Origin: an uncultured Muribaculum sp.
GTDB lineage: Bacteria > Bacteroidota > Bacteroidia > Bacteroidales > Muribaculaceae
DNA length: 13,648 nucleotides
Reading direction: 5' to 3'
Assembly: GCA_947573015.1 (NCBI GenBank)
Contig: CANPDS010000030.1
Coordinates: forward strand, 1-13,648
Positions 1 to 7,415 of the stretch are shown here, piece by piece (the first letter of the stretch is position 1; every line of letters starts with the position of its first letter). The notes under the pieces are model-generated. The model was not told the DNA's origin. It ran no database searches and was given only the letters and a program-made list of their open reading frames with translations. The position numbers were made by a program, and so were the translations under genes.

Positions 1-164
1 GGAAATTTGCACTGATAATGCCGAGAGACAGTCCATCATGGAATGGATCGCGGCATTGACCAACTGTAATGAGTTGTGGAGAAATGCCCCCATTTACCGG
101 GGCATATTATCTTCATTCCATAAACTGATTAAGCTTAAACAAGCTCAAAATATATTCCTATTTT
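1..164. other. Unresolved left-edge region upstream of feoAB
   Basis: No gene can be assigned here. On the plus strand one frame is open from base 2 to a stop at 176-178, which would overlap the feoAB start. It crosses the hairpin at 84-105 and the AT-rich stretch at 120-164, so at least its second half is unlikely to be coding. A short minus-strand frame starts at 93 and is open to the left edge (31 codons). Either could be the end of a real neighbour, but neither is recognisable. The stretch just before feoAB is A/T-rich, and bases 129-138 form the 10-bp palindrome TTAAGCTTAA. I see no clear -7/-33 promoter for feoAB. Confidence 0.4.
84..105 (+). terminator. Small terminator-like hairpin upstream of feoAB
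   Basis: A 7-bp perfect stem (ATGCCCC at 84-90 pairing with GGGGCAT at 99-105) encloses an 8-base loop. It is followed by an A/T-rich stretch without a clean T run. It probably ends transcription of whatever lies to the left of the window. A role as a 5' leader structure for feoAB is possible but less likely. Confidence 0.45.
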
Positions 165-2594
165 ATGAGATTGTCTGACCTCAAAACCGGTGATACCGGT
201 GTGGTAGTAAAAATATTAGGCCATGGCGCATTTCGCAAACGCGTCATTGAGATGGGATTCGTCAAGGGCCAGGAGATCAAGGCCCTGCTCAACGCACCCC
301 TCAACGATCCTATCAAATACAGCATTATGGGCTACGAACTGTCGCTTAGGCGCAGCGAGGCCGAACTGGTGGAAATTGTGCCTCTCGATCACAACTACAG
401 CACAATGACCGAAACTCAGGAATCGGCTGCGTCAGCCAACGGTGAGACTCCCCCCCCTACTCTTGCACAAGATCCACGAGAAAAAGCACAGCGTACGCAA
501 CGCACCATCAACATAGCCCTTGTAGGCAATCCAAACTGCGGCAAAACATCATTGTTCAACGTAGCATCGGGAGCCAAAGAACATGTGGGCAACTACAGCG
601 GTGTGACTGTAGATGCAAAACGCGGTCATTTCAACTATAAAGGCTATCGCTTCAACATAGTAGACCTACCGGGCACCTACTCTTTGGCCTGCTATTCACC
701 CGAAGAGCTTTATGTGCGCCGATATCTGCGCGATGAGATGCCCGACGTGGTGGTAAATGTAGTGGTAGCGTCAAACCTTGAGCGCAACCTATATCTCACC
801 ACCGAGCTTATCGACATGGACCGCTCGATGGTGATCGCCCTCAACATGTATGACGAACTGGAACACTCCGGCGCAACTCTCGACTATAAGATGCTCGGTG
901 AGATGATCGGTGTGCCCATGGTGCCGACAATCTCACGCACAGGTCAGGGGCTTCATGATCTATTCGATACGATAATCCGTGTGTATGAAGGTGAAGAAAG
1001 TGCAGTGCGCCATGTGCATGTAAACCTCGGACCGGAAATAGAGCCGAGCGTGACCAAGGTAAAGGATGCCATAAAAGCCGACGGCGCTATCGGCGCACAC
1101 TTTTCGCCACGATACCTTGCCATCAAGCTACTCGAGCATGATCCTGAGGTGGAAAAGATAATAAAGGAGTCGCCTGACCATAAGAAACTTCTCAACCTTC
1201 GCGACCAATGTGACGCCCTTATCGAGAAGCGCACAGGCGACGACGTATCTTCCATAATAGCGAGCGAGAAATACGGATTTATCGACGGTGCGCTTGCAGA
1301 GACATTCGTAGACTCCACCAAAGAGAAGGCCAAGACCACACATATCATCGATGCATTCGTCACCAACCGCCTGTTTGGCTTCCCGATCTTTCTGGCCATA
1401 ATGTGGTTTATCTTCTGGTGCACGTTTGAGATCGGCTCCTATCCGATGGACTGGATAGAGCAGGGCGTGGCATGGATTGCCAAAATGGTAGCCACCTATA
1501 TGCCTGAAGGTCCGCTCAAGGATCTCATCGCCGACGGTATAATAGGCGGTGTAGGCGGTGTAATAGTGTTTCTGCCCAACATCCTCATACTCTATTTCTT
1601 CATATCGTTCATGGAAGATTCGGGGTATATGGCCCGTGCTGCATTCATCATGGATAAACTCATGCACAAGATCGGTCTACACGGCAAATCGTTCATACCG
1701 CTGGTGATGGGATTCGGCTGCAATGTGCCAGCCATCATGGCGGCACGTGCTATCGAAAGCCGTTCAAGCCGCATCATAACGGTGCTGATCAATCCATTCA
1801 TGTCATGCTCGGCACGATTACCTATATATGTGCTGCTCATCGGCACATTCTTCTCCTCCCATGCGGCGCTGGTGTTCCTGTCGCTCTACATGATAGGCAT
1901 TCTTGTGGCGATAGTTACCGCCCGCATGCTACGTCGCTTCTGGTTTAAGAAAGATGAGACGCCCTTCGTGATGGAGCTTCCTCCCTACCGCCTTCCGACA
2001 ATGAAATCGTCATTGCGCCACATGTGGGGCAAAGGGGAACAGTATCTTAAAAAGATGGGCGGTATAATACTTGTGGCCAGTATCGTAGTGTGGGTGCTCA
2101 ATTATTTTCCACTTCACGACGAGAATGCCGACACGCCACGGGCCGCAATGACCGAACAGGATGATTCGAAAATTAACCCTGACACCGACTCCTATCTACA
2201 GATGCTCGGCAAAGCCGTCAATCCGGTGATGGAGCCGCTTGGATTTCATTGGCGCTCTACGGTAGCCGCTATTGCTGGCGCACCGGCCAAAGAAATCGTA
2301 GTATCGACACTTGGCGTGCTCTATACCGGCGACGAGGAGATCGATGACACAGCATTATCGGCACGCCTGACAGCGCCAAATCCCGCCACCGGCAAACCGG
2401 ACTTCACTCCGGCGAGTGCCCTGAGCCTAATGGTGTTCGTGCTTCTCTACTTCCCCTGCATGGCTACTGTGGTAGCTATCGTGCGCGAGACGGGCTCATG
2501 GCGTTACGGAGCATTCTCTATCATCTACAACACACTTGTGGCATGGCTTGTGGCATTCATCACATATCATGGAGCATTGTTGCTCGGACTCTGA
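165..2594 (+). CDS. feoB: FeoA-FeoB fusion, ferrous iron transport protein
   Basis: Inner-membrane ferrous iron importer in which the small SH3-like FeoA protein is fused to the N-terminus of the GTPase permease FeoB, a common arrangement in Bacteroidetes. FeoA spans about residues 1-75. A Pro/Gln/Glu-rich linker (about 76-112) follows, then the G domain: G1 GNPNCGKT at 121-128, the G2 Thr in SGVTVD near 148, G3 DLPG at 167-170, G4 NMYD at 227-230 and G5-like SRTGQG at 257-262. The membrane part carries the expected Gate motifs, GFGCNVP at 516-522 and SCSARLP at 547-553, and APAKEIVVSTLG near the end. The length (809 residues) is normal for the fusion. The start at 165 is the first ATG and begins the FeoA motif MRLSDLK. 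No FeoC follows. A run of eight C at 450-457 encodes part of the linker. Iron-dependent regulation is expected, but no Fur or DtxR site is recognisable. Confidence 0.97.
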   Translation: MRLSDLKTGDTGVVVKILGHGAFRKRVIEMGFVKGQEIKALLNAPLNDPIKYSIMGYELSLRRSEAELVEIVPLDHNYSTMTETQESAASANGETPPPTLAQDPREKAQRTQRTINIALVGNPNCGKTSLFNVASGAKEHVGNYSGVTVDAKRGHFNYKGYRFNIVDLPGTYSLACYSPEELYVRRYLRDEMPDVVVNVVVASNLERNLYLTTELIDMDRSMVIALNMYDELEHSGATLDYKMLGEMIGVPMVPTISRTGQGLHDLFDTIIRVYEGEESAVRHVHVNLGPEIEPSVTKVKDAIKADGAIGAHFSPRYLAIKLLEHDPEVEKIIKESPDHKKLLNLRDQCDALIEKRTGDDVSSIIASEKYGFIDGALAETFVDSTKEKAKTTHIIDAFVTNRLFGFPIFLAIMWFIFWCTFEIGSYPMDWIEQGVAWIAKMVATYMPEGPLKDLIADGIIGGVGGVIVFLPNILILYFFISFMEDSGYMARAAFIMDKLMHKIGLHGKSFIPLVMGFGCNVPAIMAARAIESRSSRIITVLINPFMSCSARLPIYVLLIGTFFSSHAALVFLSLYMIGILVAIVTARMLRRFWFKKDETPFVMELPPYRLPTMKSSLRHMWGKGEQYLKKMGGIILVASIVVWVLNYFPLHDENADTPRAAMTEQDDSKINPDTDSYLQMLGKAVNPVMEPLGFHWRSTVAAIAGAPAKEIVVSTLGVLYTGDEEIDDTALSARLTAPNPATGKPDFTPASALSLMVFVLLYFPCMATVVAIVRETGSWRYGAFSIIYNTLVAWLVAFITYHGALLLGL

Positions 2595-2642
2595 GAAACT
2601 GTTTAAAATCTACATCAGATAAATTTAAACAGTCTCTGAGAA
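2589..2642. repeat. Palindromic intergenic unit flanked by 9-bp direct repeats
   Basis: A perfect 10-bp inverted repeat, ACTGTTTAAA at 2598-2607 and TTTAAACAGT at 2624-2633, encloses a 16-base loop. Allowing one mismatch, the stem extends to 14 bp (2594-2607 with 2624-2637). The palindrome is flanked by two exact copies of CTCTGAGAA (2589-2597 and 2634-2642), the first of which spans the feoAB stop codon. No T run follows on either strand, so it is not a textbook intrinsic terminator, although it may still protect or end the feoAB transcript. A short dispersed repeat is the alternative. Confidence 0.6.
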
Positions 2643-2698
2643 GCAATTGAACCGAATACTCTAAAAATAGACATTCACATCTCATTTAGCGACAGACA

Positions 2699-3283
2699 AT
2701 GAATTATCTCACTCTTGCTGCTCCTTCAGAAGCCAAATACACGGAAAAGATGAGCAAATTTCTCGCATTTGCCCATCCGGTAGAGAGCGTAGATGATGCC
2801 AAGGCTGTAATAGCGGAGTACGGCAGAAAGTATCATGATGCACGCCATGTGTGCTGGGCATATATGCTCGGTGCCAAGCGTCTCGACTATCAGAGCACCG
2901 ACAACGGTGAGCCGTCAGGCACCGCAGGCAAGCCGATACTCGGTCAGATCAATTCATTCAATCTTACCGATGTGGTCATAGTAGTTGTGAGATACTTCGG
3001 AGGAATCAAACTCGGCACGTCGGGGCTTATCAGCGCTTACCGCGAAGCAGCCCGTGAGGCTATCGAAGCCGGTACCATCATCGAACGCAGCGAAATGGGA
3101 GAGATTTCATTCACCTTTCCATATCTCTCCATGAACGATGTGATGCGTCTTGTAAAAGACTCGGGAGTGAAAGTGATCAGCCAGGAATTTGACAATGCAT
3201 GCCGTATGACAGTAGGCATGCCTACCGATGATATCGACGGCTTTACGGCTCGATTGCTCGATATCGACGGCACTTCAATATGA
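2699..3283 (+). CDS. yigZ: YigZ/IMPACT family protein
   Basis: Soluble cytoplasmic protein of the UPF0029 (YigZ in bacteria, IMPACT/YIH1 in eukaryotes) family. The eukaryotic relatives control the kinase Gcn2; the bacterial role is not well defined, with links to ribosome or RNA binding. The N-terminal IMPACT domain (about residues 15-125) shows the family signature DNGEPSGTAGKP at 68-79 and VVVRYFGGIKLGTSGL from 95. The C-terminal part (about 135-194) matches the small DUF1949 ferredoxin-like domain. The length of 194 residues is slightly shorter than the E. coli protein but complete. It lies 104 bases after feoAB on the same strand, separated by the palindromic unit, so cotranscription is uncertain. 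It converges with the nucleoside permease, leaving about 60 bases in which I see no strong hairpin. Confidence 0.93.
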   Translation: MNYLTLAAPSEAKYTEKMSKFLAFAHPVESVDDAKAVIAEYGRKYHDARHVCWAYMLGAKRLDYQSTDNGEPSGTAGKPILGQINSFNLTDVVIVVVRYFGGIKLGTSGLISAYREAAREAIEAGTIIERSEMGEISFTFPYLSMNDVMRLVKDSGVKVISQEFDNACRMTVGMPTDDIDGFTARLLDIDGTSI

Positions 3284-3344
3284 ATACCATGGAGGTTGCC
3301 GCAGGCACCATAAATCCACACATGCTCTCCTGAGCCATCCCGAT

Positions 3345-4685
3345 TCAAGAGGATCTGGATGTAGAGCGAGGCTCCCTGAACAGGAGGATGAAGGCAATGG
3401 CTATGACGATGCAATATATGGCAAATATCCACCACGCAGCGCTCCAGTCACCCATGAAACAACGCTGTCCGTCGGCAGTCATCTCCCAATGACAGAAACG
3501 GTTGACTACAGCCCCGGCAACCAACATCCCGACTGAGGCTCCTACACCTTTGGTCATCATCATAAGCAATCCCTGTGCGGCACTCTTGTCGGAAGCAGGC
3601 GCCTGACGGTCGATAAACAGTGCTCCAGCCACATTGAAGAAGTTGAAAGCTATGCCATAGACCAACATCGCACCAATAATAAGCCATAATCCCCGGCCGG
3701 TGTCGCCAAGAGCGAAGCAGGCAAAATTCACTACCCATGCCAGCATGGCGATGCTCACCGTGCGCTTTATGCCGACACGTGCGAGCACACACCCTACGGG
3801 CAATATCCACAATGCCTCAGAGATCTGCGACAACGATGATAACAGTGTGGCATTATTGGCACCGAACGTAGCGGCAAACTCAGGCATGCCACGGAAATGG
3901 GTAAGAAACGGTGCCATGTAGCCATTGTTGATCTGCAATGCGACGCCTATCAGCATCGAGAACAGAAAAAACGGGAGAAGACGCATGTCGCCCAACAGGC
4001 GCAGCGACCCGATTACAGGCCATGTGCGCCAGTCGCCGGATATCGACTTGCGACGGCATACCTCCACAGCAGGGAGTGTGACGGCATACAGAGCAGTGAC
4101 AATTCCGGTAACAGATGCCGCAAGCAGCTGCATCACCGTGTACTGGAAGCGCTGCATGGCATGCGGGCTTGATTCGGATATTGTGAACCCCATAGCTCCA
4201 GACTCATCGATCCACATGGAATTGACCACCCACATGGCTGCGACGAAACCAATAGTGCCCCATACACGTATCGACGGAAATGCCTCGACCGGATTGTGTC
4301 CGGCACCTTTCAATAACGCAAACGACACGGAATTGCACAAAGCTACAGTAGGGATAAACAGCGCCTCAGATATAGCGAAGAGGGTGAACAGTATGGCAAA
4401 ATCGGGATGATCATGAGTATACCCATAGTACCATGTAAGCCCCATCATCAGTGCAGCTCCGGCATGGCACAATGCCAGCAAGCTCTGTGCAGGGACAAAA
4501 CGGTCGGCGACAGCACCCATCAACGCCGGCATGAACAGAGCCACGAATCCACCAACGGCATAAAACCATTGTATGGATGTGCCCAGACCTGCCGCGCCGA
4601 GGTATTGCCCAAGCGACACGAGATAACAACCCCATACGGCGAACTGCAAGAAAGTCAGCAGTGAAAGGCGAAATTTTATTCCCAT
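3345..4685 (-). CDS. nupG: NupG-type nucleoside:H+ symporter (MFS)
   Basis: Twelve-helix major facilitator of the nucleoside:H+ symporter (NHS) family, importing nucleosides across the inner membrane for salvage. It aligns along its whole 446 residues with E. coli NupG as I recall it. Shared stretches are the N-terminal SLLTFLQFAVWG, FPSIRVWGTIGF at 136-147, FFLFSMLIGVALQINN ending at 254, SQISEALWI from 286, and VYGIAFNFFN at 342-351. Residues matching those reported to line the NupG substrate site are present: R140, T144, F147, Q251, N254, Q287, E290, Y343 and F347. The start at 4685 gives the usual short N-terminus. It lies downstream of the TonB receptor on the same strand, but a strong hairpin separates them and no clear promoter is seen between, so it may depend on read-through. 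Nucleosides as substrate is inferred from these residues. Confidence 0.9.
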   Translation of the reverse strand: MGIKFRLSLLTFLQFAVWGCYLVSLGQYLGAAGLGTSIQWFYAVGGFVALFMPALMGAVADRFVPAQSLLALCHAGAALMMGLTWYYGYTHDHPDFAILFTLFAISEALFIPTVALCNSVSFALLKGAGHNPVEAFPSIRVWGTIGFVAAMWVVNSMWIDESGAMGFTISESSPHAMQRFQYTVMQLLAASVTGIVTALYAVTLPAVEVCRRKSISGDWRTWPVIGSLRLLGDMRLLPFFLFSMLIGVALQINNGYMAPFLTHFRGMPEFAATFGANNATLLSSLSQISEALWILPVGCVLARVGIKRTVSIAMLAWVVNFACFALGDTGRGLWLIIGAMLVYGIAFNFFNVAGALFIDRQAPASDKSAAQGLLMMMTKGVGASVGMLVAGAVVNRFCHWEMTADGQRCFMGDWSAAWWIFAIYCIVIAIAFILLFREPRSTSRSS

Positions 4686-4717
4686 AAACTATATAAACGC
4701 GTTTTTAATAAATCAGC

Positions 4718-4763
4718 ATACGCATCAAGAGGCCATGCAATCGCCTGACCTCTTGATGCGTAT
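4718..4763 (-). terminator. Strong hairpin terminator after the TonB receptor gene
   Basis: A perfect 15-bp stem (4718-4732 with 4749-4763; left arm ATACGCATCAAGAGG) encloses a 16-base loop. It begins 4 bases past the receptor stop codon (4767-4769). Reading on the minus strand the 3' side is T-rich but without a continuous T run. It most likely ends the receptor transcript, and it sits between that gene and the nupG-like start at 4685, so it may also limit read-through into the permease. Confidence 0.8.
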
Positions 4764-4766
4764 ATA

Positions 4767-6632
4767 TCAGAACTTGAAATCCACTCCGCCCATCATGGTG
4801 AATCCGGGCATCGGGCAACCGTAGGTCACTTCGTAATGCTTGTTGTTGATATTATCAAGTTTCAGGAACAAGGTCACTGGGCCATCGGCATGATCAAGCG
4901 TATAGGAACCCTTGAGGTTTACCATAGCATAATCGCTCTTCTGCGGGCCACCGGTAAGGAGTCCCCATACACTCACTACCTCGCCTGTAACACCCCACTG
5001 ACCGGGATTATAATTTACCTGCGCGAACAGTTTGTTTTTAGGTGCGTAGAGCACAGCGGCATCTGTGTGGAGATAGCTGTAGTTGGCCATCACATTTATC
5101 TGCTTGTTTACGATAAATGACGCATCAACCTCAAAACCCTTGTTGATGAATCGTCCCACATTCATATTGCGCGGACGTCCGTCGACCATTTGTGTCTGGA
5201 TCATGTCCTTGCCATCAATGAAGTAGAAGCTCACACCCATGTCAAGACGATTGCCGAATGCTTTCTGACGCAGCTCGACCTCGTAGTTCCAAAGGCGTTC
5301 GGGTCGTAGATCGGGGTTGTGGGGAGGGTAAAGATACAGTTCACGGAGGTTAGGCGCACGGAAACCTTTGCCCCATGAGAATTTCAGTGAAGAACCTTCA
5401 AGAGGGCGCACAATAACTCCAGCCTGCGGCACAAGCACATTGCCATACTGCGATGAGTGCTGTAGACGAAGTCCGGCATTGAGATCAAGAAGATTGTCAA
5501 ACAGTCCTTGCTGCATCATAACGTATCCAGCCACCTCATTCTCATATTCCTTAAATTTACCATCGCGGTATCCGGGATTGTCCTTAGGCGAATTCCATGT
5601 GCTACCACCCCAATGCACGAAGTCGATACCGGCAGAAAGATCATTTCCTTCCCATGGACGTACGGTCTGGAATGCAGTGATACCCATATTGTAGTCGTGG
5701 GAATGGAATAGATAATCGGTAGGAGTGTCGCCCGGAGTCCATCCATCGTCCACACTATGCGCACCCCAGCTGATATAAGCCTGCATGCCACCCTGCGCTA
5801 TGCCATAGTTGTCGTGGACATAGAGCGATGCCGTACCACGGAATATATCGGTCCACATGCTCTCAAGCGGTTCCTGCAATGTGCCTGGATTATTAGCTTT
5901 GGTCTGTGTCATGGTCACATTTGAACCGATCTGCCAATTTTCGTTGGCCGTATAGTAGAGTTGCAGATATTCGTTGGCAAGCCAGAACTCGCTCCCCTTG
6001 CGATTGCCATTGCTGCGATCGAGCTGTCCGGATGCAGTGGCACCGAAACGCCCCTTGCGATATGAAACACCGGCACGGAATTTCTGAGTGTTGAACGAAC
6101 CGAACATAGCCTGTCCACGTCCAGACACACCTTGCTCCGTGGCTTTGCGGGTGATGATGTTTACGGAGCCACCCATTGCGTTCGATCCATACAGGAGGGA
6201 TGACGGCCCCCTAACAACCTCCACACGCTCCACACCATTGGCTACGTATGTATCGGACAAAGCATGACCGAATACCCCAGCCCATTGTGGCTGTCCATCA
6301 ATCATGAAGAGCACTTTGTTGCCCTGCCCTACACCACGTATAGATACCGATCCGGCAGCGCCACCCGACACACCATATCCGGCGAAACCACGTTCGCTGA
6401 CAAAAAGTCCCGGCACCTGATTCTGAAGAACCGGGAGCAATGATGATTCCGTGCTCTTCTCTATTGTGGCGGCAGTAACGGTAGTGACGGTAAGCGGCGT
6501 CAGTTCTACAGCAGTCTTATAAGGAGCTGACACAACAACATTGTCGAGAGTATCGGCAAGCGTAACCTCTGAGGCAACGGCTGAGATAGCAGGAAGAGAG
6601 GCTGCAAGAGTGCATAAAATAGTTTTGTTCAT
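4767..6632 (-). CDS. TonB-dependent outer-membrane receptor
   Basis: Outer-membrane beta-barrel receptor for TonB-driven uptake. I place the start at 6632 because MNKTILCTLAASLPAISAVA is a clean signal peptide (cut near residue 20); the in-frame upstream extension to 6716 is not signal-like and runs over the promoter. A TonB-box-like segment (DNVVVSA, 30-36) is followed by the plug domain, with GSVSIRGVG, VLFMIDG and VERVEVVRGPSSLLYG. The barrel ends in a terminal Phe. Around residues 424-442 lies FRAPNLRELY, a His at 438, then NPDL. FRAP/NPxL with an intervening His is known from heme receptors, but similar motifs occur in cobalamin and siderophore receptors. The total of 621 residues suits a simple siderophore/heme/B12-type receptor rather than a SusC protein; no SusD is present. 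Divergent methyltransferase and secreted-protein genes suggest a small uptake locus. The substrate cannot be told from sequence. Confidence 0.93.
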   Translation of the reverse strand: MNKTILCTLAASLPAISAVASEVTLADTLDNVVVSAPYKTAVELTPLTVTTVTAATIEKSTESSLLPVLQNQVPGLFVSERGFAGYGVSGGAAGSVSIRGVGQGNKVLFMIDGQPQWAGVFGHALSDTYVANGVERVEVVRGPSSLLYGSNAMGGSVNIITRKATEQGVSGRGQAMFGSFNTQKFRAGVSYRKGRFGATASGQLDRSNGNRKGSEFWLANEYLQLYYTANENWQIGSNVTMTQTKANNPGTLQEPLESMWTDIFRGTASLYVHDNYGIAQGGMQAYISWGAHSVDDGWTPGDTPTDYLFHSHDYNMGITAFQTVRPWEGNDLSAGIDFVHWGGSTWNSPKDNPGYRDGKFKEYENEVAGYVMMQQGLFDNLLDLNAGLRLQHSSQYGNVLVPQAGVIVRPLEGSSLKFSWGKGFRAPNLRELYLYPPHNPDLRPERLWNYEVELRQKAFGNRLDMGVSFYFIDGKDMIQTQMVDGRPRNMNVGRFINKGFEVDASFIVNKQINVMANYSYLHTDAAVLYAPKNKLFAQVNYNPGQWGVTGEVVSVWGLLTGGPQKSDYAMVNLKGSYTLDHADGPVTLFLKLDNINNKHYEVTYGCPMPGFTMMGGVDFKF

Positions 6633-6703
6633 GCTACGTCGTACTTGAATTTGGATTAACGATAAATAATGTGGCATATTTGCCCATGAATGGATTCGAT
6701 ATA

Positions 6704-6735
6704 CAAATTTAACCATTCACACTCCTTTTAAACAA
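6704..6735 (-). promoter_or_regulatory. Bacteroidetes-type promoter of the TonB receptor gene
   Basis: On the minus strand TAAATTTG (6711-6704) fits the Bacteroidetes -7 element TAnnTTTG exactly. TTG at 6735-6733 is a suitable -33 element with a 21-base spacer. Transcription would start near 6698, giving a leader of about 65 bases before the ATG at 6632. This placement supports the shorter start of the receptor. Confidence 0.65.
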
Positions 6736-6756
6736 TTTTACGTTAACAATGTTTAA
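6728..6756. promoter_or_regulatory. Inverted repeat, possible operator between receptor and methyltransferase
   Basis: TTAAACA (6728-6734) and TGTTTAA (6750-6756) form a perfect 7-bp inverted repeat with a 15-base spacer that contains the small palindrome GTTAAC. It overlaps the -33 region of the receptor promoter and lies about 57 bases before the methyltransferase start, so a protein bound here could control both directions. AT-rich inverted repeats of this size also arise by chance. Confidence 0.3.
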
Positions 6757-6812
6757 GTAGATGAGCTTAACTTTATAAAAAACTGACAATCAAATACGAC
6801 ATAACATAATAT

Positions 6813-7415
6813 ATGGACGAAAGAGAATTTTTCGATAAACTCGCACCTACCTGGGACGCCAACGAGGTGCTTTCCACTCCAGAGCATGTGCGCCATGTGC
6901 TATCGCGGATAGGTATAAAAAAAGGAGACCGTGTGCTTGATCTGGGCACCGGCACCGGTGTGCTCCTCCCAGAGATAGCCGCCATGACCGGTAAAGATGG
7001 AAAAATCACAGCGGTAGATTACTCGCGCGGCATGCTCGACCGGGCCATCGACAAATGCTCCGGACTCTGTCCCAAACCGGACTTCATATGCATGGACTTT
7101 GAGACCGAGACGATCGCCGGAGAGTTTGACCATATAATTCTATACTGCGTATACCCACATCTCCACACCCCGATCGACACAATGAAATGGATGCGTGGGG
7201 TGAATCTTGCCGATGGTGGGCATATAACAGTAGCGTTCCCTACCGATGAGCATTTCATCAACTCCGTACACCGCGAGAAACACTCGGAAAGCGACTGTCT
7301 GCCACCAGCCGAAGAGCTCGCGGCATGGTTCAGGCTCAATGGCCTGGACGCGCATGTGGTCGAGTCGAATGCCGACAATTATATCATCTCAATATCGAAA
7401 AATCCATGCGAATAA
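6813..7415 (+). CDS. Class I SAM-dependent methyltransferase
   Basis: Cytoplasmic methyltransferase with a Rossmann-like SAM fold; the methyl acceptor is unknown. Motif I VLDLGTGTGV at 41-50 binds SAM, followed by Asp69 in ITAVDYS at the end of the second strand, DFE at 95-97, and the FDHIILYCVYPH strand at 105-116 (motif IV region). The C-terminal half has FPTDEHFINSVH and DCLPPAEEL; a similar layout occurs in small uncharacterised methyltransferases of anaerobes, as far as I recall. The length of 200 residues is that of a single-domain enzyme. The start at 6813 is the first ATG of the frame and follows an A-rich leader. Its stop overlaps the start of the next gene by 10 bases, so the two are probably translationally coupled. 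It is divergent from the TonB receptor, hinting that it acts on the imported compound or in the same pathway, but this is inference. Confidence 0.85.
   Translation: MDEREFFDKLAPTWDANEVLSTPEHVRHVLSRIGIKKGDRVLDLGTGTGVLLPEIAAMTGKDGKITAVDYSRGMLDRAIDKCSGLCPKPDFICMDFETETIAGEFDHIILYCVYPHLHTPIDTMKWMRGVNLADGGHITVAFPTDEHFINSVHREKHSESDCLPPAEELAAWFRLNGLDAHVVESNADNYIISISKNPCE

Noticed and set aside
14..20. GATAATG, like one part of a Fur box upstream of feoAB
   Set aside because: Only a single hexamer-like unit is present, far from the start, without the repeated or inverted partners of a Fur site.
1128..1667. 179-residue minus-strand open frame opposite feoAB
   Set aside because: Antisense to the FeoB domain with unusual His/Tyr/Cys-rich composition; a shadow.
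6633..6716. N-terminal extension of the TonB receptor from an upstream in-frame ATG
   Set aside because: It would place residues before a clean signal peptide and overlap the promoter at 6704-6735.
7325..7405. Upstream in-frame start for the secreted protein
   Set aside because: It lies deep inside the methyltransferase gene and would bury the signal peptide that begins at 7406.
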